From positions 1-55,254 of the forward strand of contig JALNVY010000001.1 in the NCBI GenBank assembly GCA_023231165.1: 55,254 bases of DNA, given 5' to 3'. Under the pieces are notes generated by a model that was given only the letters and a program-made list of their open reading frames with translations, did not search any database and had not been told where the DNA came from. The DNA is from Syntrophales bacterium (GTDB lineage Bacteria > Desulfobacterota > Syntrophia > Syntrophales > UBA8958). Shown in pieces: positions 17,155-23,904 of the stretch; position 1 is the first letter of the stretch; each line of letters starts with the position of its first letter. The position numbers and the translations under genes were made by a program.

Positions 17155-18162
17155 ATGCTGTATCTGCACGGGTTGGGACACTTTCACCCGGAGAATGTCA
17201 TTACCAATAAGTTCCTGGAAGATCTCGACATCGGGACCAGCAACGACTGGGTCCTGGAACGGGTGGGAATTCGGGAGCGCCGGACCTCTCTTCCCCTTGC
17301 TTACATCCGGGAAACGAAGAATAACGACACTCGAACTGCTTATGAAGCCAGTATTTACACAAATGCCCAGACCGGGGCGGCGGCGGCAAGGCATGCCCTT
17401 GCCCAGGCGGGTATTGCTCCGGAGGACATCGGCCTGGTGATTTCCGGCAGTTCGGCCCCGGACCATGTCACCCCGTCCGAGGCCGCCACAGTGGCGGCGG
17501 AACTCGAAATCGAGGCGCCGTGTTTTGACATCAACGCCGCCTGCGCCACTTTCGGGGTCCAGTTGTCCTTTTTGAGCAAAATGAGGCCGGAGAGTCTGCC
17601 TCCCTATGTCCTGGTCGTCAACCCGGAAAATCTGACCCGTTGTATCGACTATTCGGATCGCAATACGGCGGTCCTCTTCGGAGACGGCAGTGCGGCCGCC
17701 GTGGTTTCGGCAACGATACCTTCACGGTTACGCCTGCTGAAGAGTGATTACGCATCGAAACCGGCGTCATGGCAGAAGGCGATTATTCCCCGGACCGGTT
17801 ATTTCCAGCAGGACGGAAATGCGGTGCAGGGTTTTGCCATCCGCAAAATGACGGAGGCGGTCCGGACGTTTCAGGAGACCTATGAGGGAAGGAAGGATGG
17901 AGAAAAAGATATAAATGGCCGGCGCCTTCTCTTTGTCGGTCACCAGGCAAACCTGAGTGTTTTAAACACGGTTTGTGAGCGGTCGGCCATTCCCGATGAC
18001 TGTCACTGGTGCAACGTGACCATGTTCGGCAATACGGGCTGTTCCGGAGCCCCGGCGGTTGTAAGTCAGCGCTGGCAGGATCTTGAGCCGGGTGACTGCC
18101 TGATCATGGCCCTGGTCGGGGCGGGGCTGACGTGGTCAACGCTAATGTGGCAGATGTCCTGA
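17155..18162 (+). CDS. 3-oxoacyl-ACP synthase III family protein (FabH-like)
   Basis: The 335-residue product has the thiolase-fold initiation synthase pattern: DWVLERVGIRERR near the N terminus, the nucleophile Cys130 in DINAACATF, His263 in GHQAN and Asn293 in GNTGCSG. The complete Cys-His-Asn triad predicts an active condensing enzyme. FabH-type enzymes start chains from an acyl-CoA and malonyl-ACP. The motif around Asn (GNTGCSGAP rather than GNTSAAS) marks it as a divergent subfamily, so the starter may not be acetyl-CoA. ATG at 17155 follows the upstream stop by 2 bases; a TTG at 17146 would overlap it. Confidence 0.88.
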   Translation: MLYLHGLGHFHPENVITNKFLEDLDIGTSNDWVLERVGIRERRTSLPLAYIRETKNNDTRTAYEASIYTNAQTGAAAARHALAQAGIAPEDIGLVISGSSAPDHVTPSEAATVAAELEIEAPCFDINAACATFGVQLSFLSKMRPESLPPYVLVVNPENLTRCIDYSDRNTAVLFGDGSAAAVVSATIPSRLRLLKSDYASKPASWQKAIIPRTGYFQQDGNAVQGFAIRKMTEAVRTFQETYEGRKDGEKDINGRRLLFVGHQANLSVLNTVCERSAIPDDCHWCNVTMFGNTGCSGAPAVVSQRWQDLEPGDCLIMALVGAGLTWSTLMWQMS

Positions 18163-18173
18163 GGTAAATTTTG

Positions 18174-18749
18174 ATGAAATATGAAGAGTTCAGAAACCAG
18201 AAAAGTTTTAATCTTACCGATCTGATCGCCTTTTCCTATGGCCGGCTGGTGGAAGATCCTCCGGATGGTTTTGACGCCCGTCTGCCGGCGCCTCCTTTTC
18301 TCATGATCGATCGCATCCTCTCCATGGAGGCAGATGGTCGGAGAGGGAAAATCGTCGCAGAGCAGGATATCCATCTGGATGCTTGGTATTTCCAATGTCA
18401 CATGCCCGGAGATCCTGTCCAGCCTGGCTGTCTCGGAGTGGACGCCATCTGGCAGCTTCAGGGATTTTATGGCGTCTGGCGCGGTGGCCTGGGGGCAGGG
18501 CGTGCCCTGGGATGTGATGGGGTGACTTTTACAGGACAGGTCCGCCCCTATCACCGCGTCGTCCGCTACGAGATCGACGTCCGCCGTTTTTCTTCCCTGG
18601 CGGAATCGGGGGCCAGCATCATTATCGGCGACGGGACCATATCCGTGGATGGGGAGTGTATCGCCGAGGTTCATCAGGCCCGCACCGGCCTTTTTCGAGG
18701 CATCGTCTATGGTGATTATCCGTGGCCTCCGAAAAACAGTGAACGGTAA
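18174..18749 (+). CDS. 3-hydroxyacyl-ACP dehydratase, FabA type
   Basis: A 191-residue hotdog-fold protein close to FabA: FLMIDRI, then CHMPGDPVQPGCLGVDAIWQ with catalytic His76 and Asp90, and GVTFTGQVRP. FabA enzymes dehydrate 3-hydroxyacyl-ACP and can isomerise trans-2 to cis-3 enoyl chains, the entry to anaerobic unsaturated fatty acids. Whether this one isomerises cannot be read. The ribosome site is inside TGAGGTAAATTTT (18160-18172), which overlaps the upstream stop; the same 13 bases precede the KS II gene. ATG at 18174 is preferred to TTG at 18171. A FabZ-type dehydratase lies two genes downstream. Confidence 0.9.
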   Translation: MKYEEFRNQKSFNLTDLIAFSYGRLVEDPPDGFDARLPAPPFLMIDRILSMEADGRRGKIVAEQDIHLDAWYFQCHMPGDPVQPGCLGVDAIWQLQGFYGVWRGGLGAGRALGCDGVTFTGQVRPYHRVVRYEIDVRRFSSLAESGASIIIGDGTISVDGECIAEVHQARTGLFRGIVYGDYPWPPKNSER

Positions 18750-18807
18750 ATGGTGAGCGGCATGAGAGTCACTCCCCTGCGAGGGTCAGTCCCGCATACC
18801 TCAATTT

Positions 18808-18840
18808 CCTCCCCTTCAAGGGGAGGGTCGGGGTGGGGAT
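18808..18840. repeat. GC-rich palindrome with GGGGTGGGG tail
   Basis: CCTCCCC (18808-18814) and GGGGAGG (18820-18826) form a 7-bp stem around TTCAA, followed by GTCGGGGTGGGGAT. This is a recurrent intergenic bacterial repeat form. It lies in the 133-base gap between the FabA-like and KR genes of the lipid cluster, where it may weaken transcription or stabilise upstream message. No T-run follows. Confidence 0.6.
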
Positions 18841-18882
18841 GGGTTATTATTGGTTCATCACATTTATGAGGACTATCATTAA

Positions 18883-19611
18883 ATGGAAGACAGAAAAGTA
18901 GCCGTGGTCACCGGCGCGGCCACTGGAATCGGCGCCGCCTGCGCCCGGGCGCTTGCGGCGGAAGGTTTTATGGTCGGGATTCACTACCGTCAAAGCGAAG
19001 AAGCTGCCCAGGCCCTGTTGGCGGAACTGGGTCAGGGCTTCCTCCTCAAGGGGGACCTGACCAGAACCGAGGATATTAACGCCATAGTGGAGCAGATCAG
19101 GGCCATCGCCGGCCAGGTGGATGTCCTCGTTCACAATGCGGGATTCTCCGTGAATATGGATATTAATTCTATGCGTCTGGAGCAGTTCGATGAGCAGCGC
19201 CTCCTGACGAGGGGGGTCTGGTACCTGACGAAGCGGGTTTTACGGCAATTCATGCTCCGCCGGAATCAGGGACGGATCATCAGCATCAGCAGTGTCGTCG
19301 GCCATACGGGCAACGGCGGACAGATCCCCTATACTATGGAGAAGGCTGCCCTCGATGCCTTTACGAAATCTCTGAGCAAGGAATTGGAAGGACGAAACAT
19401 CCTGGTAAACGCCGTGGCCCCCGGATTCATCGCCACGGAGATGACGGCGGTTCTTCCGGAAGAAGTTCAACAGCGGATTCTGGTCAATATTCCCCTGCAA
19501 CGCATGGGGAGGCCGGAAGAGGTGGCGGAGGTCGTGGCCTTCCTCGCCGTCGGTGCGACGTATATTACCGGATCGGTGATTCATGTCAACGGAGGTCTCT
19601 ATGGCGGCTGA
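18883..19611 (+). CDS. 3-oxoacyl-ACP reductase (FabG-like SDR)
   Basis: A 242-residue short-chain dehydrogenase, the standard FabG length. The NAD(P)-binding TGAATGIGAA loop, HNAG, and the catalytic Ser137, Tyr150 and Lys154 (PYTMEKAA) are all present. The C-terminal VNGGLYGG is typical. It should reduce 3-oxoacyl-ACP to the 3-hydroxy form with NADPH in the elongation cycle. GAGG lies upstream of ATG 18883. Its last 11 bases overlap the FabZ-like gene, so the two are coupled. A separate gap with a palindromic repeat divides it from the genes upstream. Confidence 0.92.
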   Translation: MEDRKVAVVTGAATGIGAACARALAAEGFMVGIHYRQSEEAAQALLAELGQGFLLKGDLTRTEDINAIVEQIRAIAGQVDVLVHNAGFSVNMDINSMRLEQFDEQRLLTRGVWYLTKRVLRQFMLRRNQGRIISISSVVGHTGNGGQIPYTMEKAALDAFTKSLSKELEGRNILVNAVAPGFIATEMTAVLPEEVQQRILVNIPLQRMGRPEEVAEVVAFLAVGATYITGSVIHVNGGLYGG

Positions 19612-20077
19612 TGCAACCCTGCGCGCCTTGATTTTGAAAGCCGTTCCCCAACAGCCTCCGTTTCGCTTTATCGAGGAAATTCTGGAAATGGACGGGGAGT
19701 GCATCACCGGTGCCTATCGCTTCCGCCGGGATGAATATTTTTATCGCGGTCACTTTCCGGACCGGCCCGTTACCCCGGGCGTGATCCTCATCGAGGCCAT
19801 GGCCCAGACGGGGGTGGTTGCCCACGGTCTGTACCTGTCCATGACTAAGCTGGGGGTGTCCGTCGAAGCGGTGAAGAAGATAACAACCCTGTTTACCTAC
19901 GCCGACGAGGTGGAATTTTTAGGGATCGTCGCCCCGGGGGAGCGGATCATTTTCCGGGGACGGAAAGTCTATTTCCGCCAGGGAAGCCTGAAGGCGTCCG
20001 TCACCGCGGAGCGGGAAGACGGAGAAGTCGTCTGCCGGGGAACCCTGGCCGGTAAAGGGGTGCTTACGGGGCTCTAA
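19601..20077 (+). CDS. 3-hydroxyacyl-ACP dehydratase, FabZ type
   Basis: A 158-residue hotdog dehydratase with the FabZ signature GHFPDRPVTPGVILIEAMAQ, containing catalytic His51 and Glu65. It should remove water from 3-hydroxyacyl-ACP to give trans-2-enoyl-ACP. ATG at 19601 follows GGAGGT at 19591-19596 and overlaps the end of the reductase gene by 11 bases; an ATG at 19583 lies before that ribosome site and is rejected. The cluster thus holds both a FabA-type and a FabZ-type dehydratase, which suggests two stages or two chain classes. Confidence 0.9.
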   Translation: MAADATLRALILKAVPQQPPFRFIEEILEMDGECITGAYRFRRDEYFYRGHFPDRPVTPGVILIEAMAQTGVVAHGLYLSMTKLGVSVEAVKKITTLFTYADEVEFLGIVAPGERIIFRGRKVYFRQGSLKASVTAEREDGEVVCRGTLAGKGVLTGL

Positions 20078-20116
20078 GACGCCGAGGAAACAAAACATTT
20101 TGAGGTAAATTTTAAG

Positions 20117-21397
20117 ATGGAAAAAAGAATTGTCATTACGGGCATGGGTGTCGCCGCCCCTAACGCCCACGGACTGGAGGCTTTTACCGAAGCCTTAAGA
20201 GCAGGCCGTTCCGGTATCCGCCACATCCCGGAGTTGGAGAAGATGAACTTTGGCTGTCAGGTCGGAGGGATTCCTGAAAATTTTGAAGCCGTGCGCAAAA
20301 GCTATTTCGATCACGAAAAGCTCATGTCCATAAATGACAACATCGGTTACGCCTCTGTATCGGCCATCGACGCCTGGCGGGATGCAGGATTTGAGGTTCC
20401 TGAGGGCGATGACGATCGGGTACATTGGGATACAGGCGTCATTCTGGGATCTGGAATCGGGGGGATGGACACCATTGCCCGAAGCGTCGTCCCCATGGTG
20501 AACGCGGGCAAAGTTCGACGCATGGGGAGCCGGATCGTAGAACAGGTTATGAACAGCGGTACGAGCGCCCGCATTGCCGGCCTGCTGGCTTTAGGGAATC
20601 AGGTAACGTCCAATTCTTCTGCCTGCTCAACGGGCAATGAAGCAATCATCGATGCCATGTGGAGAATCCGCATGGGGTTGGCGAAACGGATGTTGGCAGG
20701 TGGTTCCGAGGGAGCTTCCCCCTATACCTGGTCCGGATTTGACGCCATGCGGGTGATCTGCCGGAAATTCAATGACCAGCCGGAGCGGGCCTCCCGCCCT
20801 ATGAGCGCCACTGCCAGTGGCTTCGTCCCCGGAGCAGGGGGTGCTGTCCTAGTCCTGGAGGATTTGGAGACGGCAAGGCAGCGGGGGGCCAGGATCTACG
20901 CCGAGGTTGCCGGAGGGGCTGTGAATTGCGGCGGCCAGCGGATGGGAGGGTCCATGACCGCCCCCAATCCCGCGGGGGTGCGACGCTGCATCCAGGACGC
21001 CATCGCCGATGCCGGAATATCACCCATTGATATCCAGGCTATCAATGGCCATTTGACGGCCACCTACGCCGATCCCATGGAGGTGAAAAACTGGTTCGAG
21101 ACCCTGGGGAGGCCGCTCGCTGATTTCCCCTTCATCAACTCGACGAAATCGATGATCGGTCACTGCCTGGGGGCCGCCGGGGCTATTGAATCGGTTGCCG
21201 TCGTTCTTCAGCTTCACCGGGGATTTATTCATCCCTCCGTGAACAGTGAAGATGTCCACCCGGACATTACGGCCTTTGCAGCGAAGATTCCCCAGCAGGC
21301 GATAGACATGCCCGACCTGCGCGTTATAGCCAAGGCCGGTTTCGGTTTCGGCGATGTGAACAGTTGTCTTATCTTCAAGAAATGGGAAGAAAAATGA
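20117..21397 (+). CDS. 3-oxoacyl-ACP synthase II family protein (FabF-like)
   Basis: A 426-residue elongating condensing enzyme. Cys170 (NSSACSTGNEA), His312 (INGHLTATYADP), Lys344 and His349 (TKSMIGHCLGAAGA) give the full Cys-His-His set with the conserved lysine. The first histidine motif is NGHLTAT instead of the usual NAHGTST, so this is a divergent KS II clade. It should extend chains on the cluster's carrier protein with malonyl-ACP. ATG at 20117 follows TGAGGTAAATTTT. The first two bases of a palindromic element (see 21396) form the last two bases of its TGA stop. Confidence 0.92.
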   Translation: MEKRIVITGMGVAAPNAHGLEAFTEALRAGRSGIRHIPELEKMNFGCQVGGIPENFEAVRKSYFDHEKLMSINDNIGYASVSAIDAWRDAGFEVPEGDDDRVHWDTGVILGSGIGGMDTIARSVVPMVNAGKVRRMGSRIVEQVMNSGTSARIAGLLALGNQVTSNSSACSTGNEAIIDAMWRIRMGLAKRMLAGGSEGASPYTWSGFDAMRVICRKFNDQPERASRPMSATASGFVPGAGGAVLVLEDLETARQRGARIYAEVAGGAVNCGGQRMGGSMTAPNPAGVRRCIQDAIADAGISPIDIQAINGHLTATYADPMEVKNWFETLGRPLADFPFINSTKSMIGHCLGAAGAIESVAVVLQLHRGFIHPSVNSEDVHPDITAFAAKIPQQAIDMPDLRVIAKAGFGFGDVNSCLIFKKWEEK

Positions 21398-21520
21398 CGG
21401 CTTCGTAAAAAGTCCGGATGCGGCGTTGCGCTGCATCCTTCGTCCCTGCGGCGTACGCAGAGTACGCCTCAGTCCTCAGGCTTTGCGCGCCTTGCCTGCG
21501 GATCTTTTTACGAAGCCGTC
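21396..21520. repeat. Palindromic element, copy 1 (~125 bp)
   Basis: Perfect 17-bp terminal inverted repeats, GACGGCTTCGTAAAAAG and CTTTTTACGAAGCCGTC, bound a GC-rich core that itself folds: GGATGC with GCATCC, and GGCGTAC (7 bp) with GTACGCC. A second copy at 38602-38725 has the same layout with imperfect ends. Similarity to copy 2 continues about 40 bases past the right end (TTTTTAGGGGTTCATTAAAA here). It carries no gene and looks like a non-autonomous mobile or REP-class element. Its first two bases complete the KS II stop codon. Confidence 0.88.
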
Positions 21521-21589
21521 GATGATAGCCAATATTTATGATTTTTAGGGGTTCATTAAAATTAAATCTATAAAGAAGGAGTTTTAAGT

Positions 21590-21835
21590 ATGGAAGAAAA
21601 TAAGATTTTTACGGAGATGATCGAGATCCTGCGGCTGTATGCGAAGGATAAAACCCACCTGGACCAGGCGACGATGGCGACCCACATCCTCGATGACCTC
21701 AAGGTGAATTCGGCCCGCCTCGTGGATGTCATCATCAAGTGCGAGGATGTCTTCGGGATTACGATCGAGGACGATGAGGCTGACAAGATCCGCACGATCG
21801 GCAACGCCGTGGAGTTGATCAAGAAGAAACTATGA
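21590..21835 (+). CDS. Acyl carrier protein
   Basis: An 81-residue acidic four-helix carrier. The phosphopantetheine attachment segment reads DDLKVNSARLVDVIIKCED, with Ser41 as the probable attachment site; the usual DSL is NSA here, an unusual change of both flanking residues. It is preceded by AGAAGGAG about 10 bases before ATG. The stop overlaps the acyltransferase start (ATGA), so it is coupled to that gene. It should carry the growing chain made by the cluster enzymes and be activated by the transferase encoded at 22556. If the serine is not modified the protein would be non-functional. Confidence 0.88.
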   Translation: MEENKIFTEMIEILRLYAKDKTHLDQATMATHILDDLKVNSARLVDVIIKCEDVFGITIEDDEADKIRTIGNAVELIKKKL

Positions 21836-22671
21836 CCTCTGCGACGGCTTTTCTTCTTCGCCTTCAGTCTGCCTTGGGTTCCCTGAGCTCCTGGCTGCTG
21901 GCGCCCCTGTATTTTCTATTCTTGAGATGGCGGGGCTACGAGATCAGAGACCTGGATAAGATCCGCCGCCAGTGGGCCGGGCTAATGGAGGGTCACAAGG
22001 GGCCGTGGCTGATCTGCGGCAATCATCTTACCCTGATTGACTCCCTGATCATGATCTATGCCCTCATGTCTCTGGGAAGGCACATCACGGAATACAGCCG
22101 GCTCCCATGGAATCTTCCGGAACGCGCCAATTTCCAGCGGAATATTTTCCTGGTGATCCTGTGTTATCTATCGAAATGCATTCCCGTCAGCCGGGGAGGC
22201 GATCGGGAGGAGATGCAGGGGACCCTTGCCAAATGCAACTATCTCTTGAAACATCAGCAGATCCTCATGGTCTTTCCCGAAGGGAGACGATCCCGGTCGG
22301 GGCGTGTCGATACGGAGAATTTCTCTTACGGCGTGGGTCGTTTCCTCCAGGATCATCCGGATTGCCGGGTGCTTTGCGTTTATCTCCGGGGGGACGCCCA
22401 AACATCGTACGGAAATATGCCCAGCCGCGGCGATACATTCACGATAACCTTGGATGCCTTCCTGCCCTGCACGCCCGCCGGGCAGGGATTAAGGGCGCAA
22501 CGGGACCTGGCGGGGCAGATTGTTCACCGCCTGGCCAAAATGGAGGAAGAATACTTTGCCCAGCATCGGCAACGATATTGTAGATTTGACCAGTCCGGAA
22601 AGCATCGGGAAAAGCCGGGACCGGCGCTTCATTGCCCGCGTCTTCACTCCGGAAGAACAGGAACGGATTGA
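21832..22671 (+). CDS. PlsC-type acyltransferase
   Basis: A 279-residue acyltransferase. The HX4D motif (NHLTLIDS, His65 and Asp70) and the FPEGRRSRSGR motif (from residue 148) of the 1-acylglycerol-phosphate acyltransferase superfamily are present. A hydrophobic stretch near residues 5-30 suggests membrane association. It probably transfers the cluster's acyl chain from carrier protein to a lipid acceptor. The start overlaps the carrier gene. The last 116 bases overlap the phosphopantetheinyl transferase frame, and the last ~38 residues look like chance translation, so the family-conserved part ends before that. Confidence 0.85.
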   Translation: MTSATAFLLRLQSALGSLSSWLLAPLYFLFLRWRGYEIRDLDKIRRQWAGLMEGHKGPWLICGNHLTLIDSLIMIYALMSLGRHITEYSRLPWNLPERANFQRNIFLVILCYLSKCIPVSRGGDREEMQGTLAKCNYLLKHQQILMVFPEGRRSRSGRVDTENFSYGVGRFLQDHPDCRVLCVYLRGDAQTSYGNMPSRGDTFTITLDAFLPCTPAGQGLRAQRDLAGQIVHRLAKMEEEYFAQHRQRYCRFDQSGKHREKPGPALHCPRLHSGRTGTD

Positions 22672-23428
22672 TAGATCCGCGTCTCCCGATACCACTCTCT
22701 GGATGTTCTGGGCGGCAAAGGAAGCGGCTTTCAAGGCGGTGAGTAAATTGAAACCGGGACTGAGCTTTATGCACAGGGCGTATGTCGTCACGTCGCCCCT
22801 AAACGAAGATTCCCCAAGGGAAGCCACGATGACTTCCGGGAATTGCCTCTGTTTTCCGACTAGCGCCCATGCCCGGAGCGAGCGTAACGAAGCATTAAAA
22901 TCCCCACTAACCCCTCTTTGTCAAAGGGGGGATGCGGGGGATTTTAATATAAAGGAAAACATCCTTTGTTCCGGTTCCCATCGTGAATCTGATTATCGAA
23001 ACGGTCATGGAAAACCGGCGCCCATCCTTCTGAAGCAAACAAACGGCGATGCGATGTCAATTCAGGAGCGCGGTGTGGTTATGACGCCGGCTGGTCCTGT
23101 GAATGCCTTCTTCACGTTGTCACCCCGCCGCGTCCACTGTGTCGCCGCCGCGAGAAACGGTCATGGCGGCGCCCCGGTGGCTACGGCGGTCCATGTTCGG
23201 GAGGAAAGAAGGGATGGTCCGTTTGATCCGTCCGCAGCCGTACGCCGGGCGGCGATCCATCATCTGGCTTCCGTTCTGAAGGCCTCCCCTTATTATATAG
23301 ACATCCGCCGCGATAAAACGACTCATGGCTACGGGACGCCCCGCGTCTTCATCGAAGGAAGCCGGACGGATATCGACATCAGCCTGAGTCACGACGGCCA
23401 GTATATCGCCTTCGTCGTTCACTATTAG
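22556..23428 (+). CDS. 4'-phosphopantetheinyl transferase with repeat insertion
   Basis: The N-terminal part has the AcpS/Sfp hallmarks: SIGNDIVDL (Asp7, Asp10) and WAAKEAAFK (Glu56, Lys60). The C-terminal end has GTPRVFIEG and ISLSHDGQYIAFVV. It should load phosphopantetheine on the carrier protein. The TTG at 22556 is chosen because it follows GGAGG (22542-22546) with 9-base spacing and starts at the conserved strand. At 290 residues it is far longer than a 120-residue AcpS. Part of the excess, residues about 80-170, includes an in-frame palindromic repeat at 22895-22947. Whether the enzyme is still active is open. Confidence 0.78.
   Translation: MPSIGNDIVDLTSPESIGKSRDRRFIARVFTPEEQERIDRSASPDTTLWMFWAAKEAAFKAVSKLKPGLSFMHRAYVVTSPLNEDSPREATMTSGNCLCFPTSAHARSERNEALKSPLTPLCQRGDAGDFNIKENILCSGSHRESDYRNGHGKPAPILLKQTNGDAMSIQERGVVMTPAGPVNAFFTLSPRRVHCVAAARNGHGGAPVATAVHVREERRDGPFDPSAAVRRAAIHHLASVLKASPYYIDIRRDKTTHGYGTPRVFIEGSRTDIDISLSHDGQYIAFVVHY
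22895..22947. repeat. 53-bp palindromic repeat inside a gene
   Basis: TTAAAATCCCC (22895-22905) and GGGGATTTTAA (22937-22947) are perfect 11-base inverted arms around a second stem of CCCC-TCTTTG type with CAAAGGGGGG. The same kind of sequence is widespread between genes in bacteria, and its translation (here SPLTPLCQRGDAGDF) is a familiar spurious peptide. Here it lies within, and in frame with, the phosphopantetheinyl transferase gene. Confidence 0.8.
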
Positions 23429-23454
23429 AGGCTATCGACGGGAAAAGTTCGCAA

Positions 23455-23537
23455 TTACGAATTAACCTATTTAACTATATAATTTTATTCGTAAATATAA
23501 AGAACAGTTTTCGGTTTTCGGACCGGCAGCCCGAAAA
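23455..23537. other. Convergent intergenic hairpins
   Basis: Between the converging transferase (plus) and ABM-domain (minus) genes are two inverted repeats: TTACGAAT (23455-23462) with ATTCGTAA (23487-23494), and TTTTCGG (23515-23521) with CCGAAAA (23531-23537). They are placed where a two-way transcription stop would be useful, but only short A/T runs flank them. Confidence 0.35.
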
Positions 23538-23540
23538 GCA

Positions 23541-23855
23541 TCACATGTCAAAGGGCTGGAGGATGCGGATTCTCATCCCCACCACGAAGGTCTTGACCGC
23601 TTCCCGGTAAATTTTCATATGCGGGGTGACCAGGTGTTCCTTCAAGGCCGGAAGATCGGACCAGCGTTCAATAATAGTCACGGCATTTTTGCTGATCGGT
23701 TCCTGGACGGGGATGTCCGTGGGCACGTCGAAAGCCGGACCGTATTCAAGGCATCCCGCTTCGGCGCGCACCTTGGGAATAAGTTTCTTGAATTCATCCA
23801 GATAATCGTCACGCCTGCCGTCGGCCAGCTCTAATGTTGCAATCACATAGATCAT
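23541..23855 (-). CDS. ABM-domain monooxygenase-like protein
   Basis: A 104-residue single-domain protein of the antibiotic biosynthesis monooxygenase (ABM/YgiN-like) fold: MIYVIATLELADGRRDDYLDEF, AGCLEYGPAFD, ITIIERW-like strand (TIIERWSDLPALKEHL) and TPHMKIYREAV. Family members oxidise quinols or anthrone-type substrates without cofactors, or bind heme; the substrate is unknown here. AGGAGGAG precedes the ATG at 23855. It lies about 50 bases downstream of the cis/trans isomerase gene on the same strand and may be co-transcribed. Confidence 0.85.
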   Translation of the reverse strand: MIYVIATLELADGRRDDYLDEFKKLIPKVRAEAGCLEYGPAFDVPTDIPVQEPISKNAVTIIERWSDLPALKEHLVTPHMKIYREAVKTFVVGMRIRILQPFDM

Positions 23856-23904
23856 ATTTCTCCTCCTTGCTGGTCCTACTGTGACGAGGCGATTGAACCG
23901 TTCA

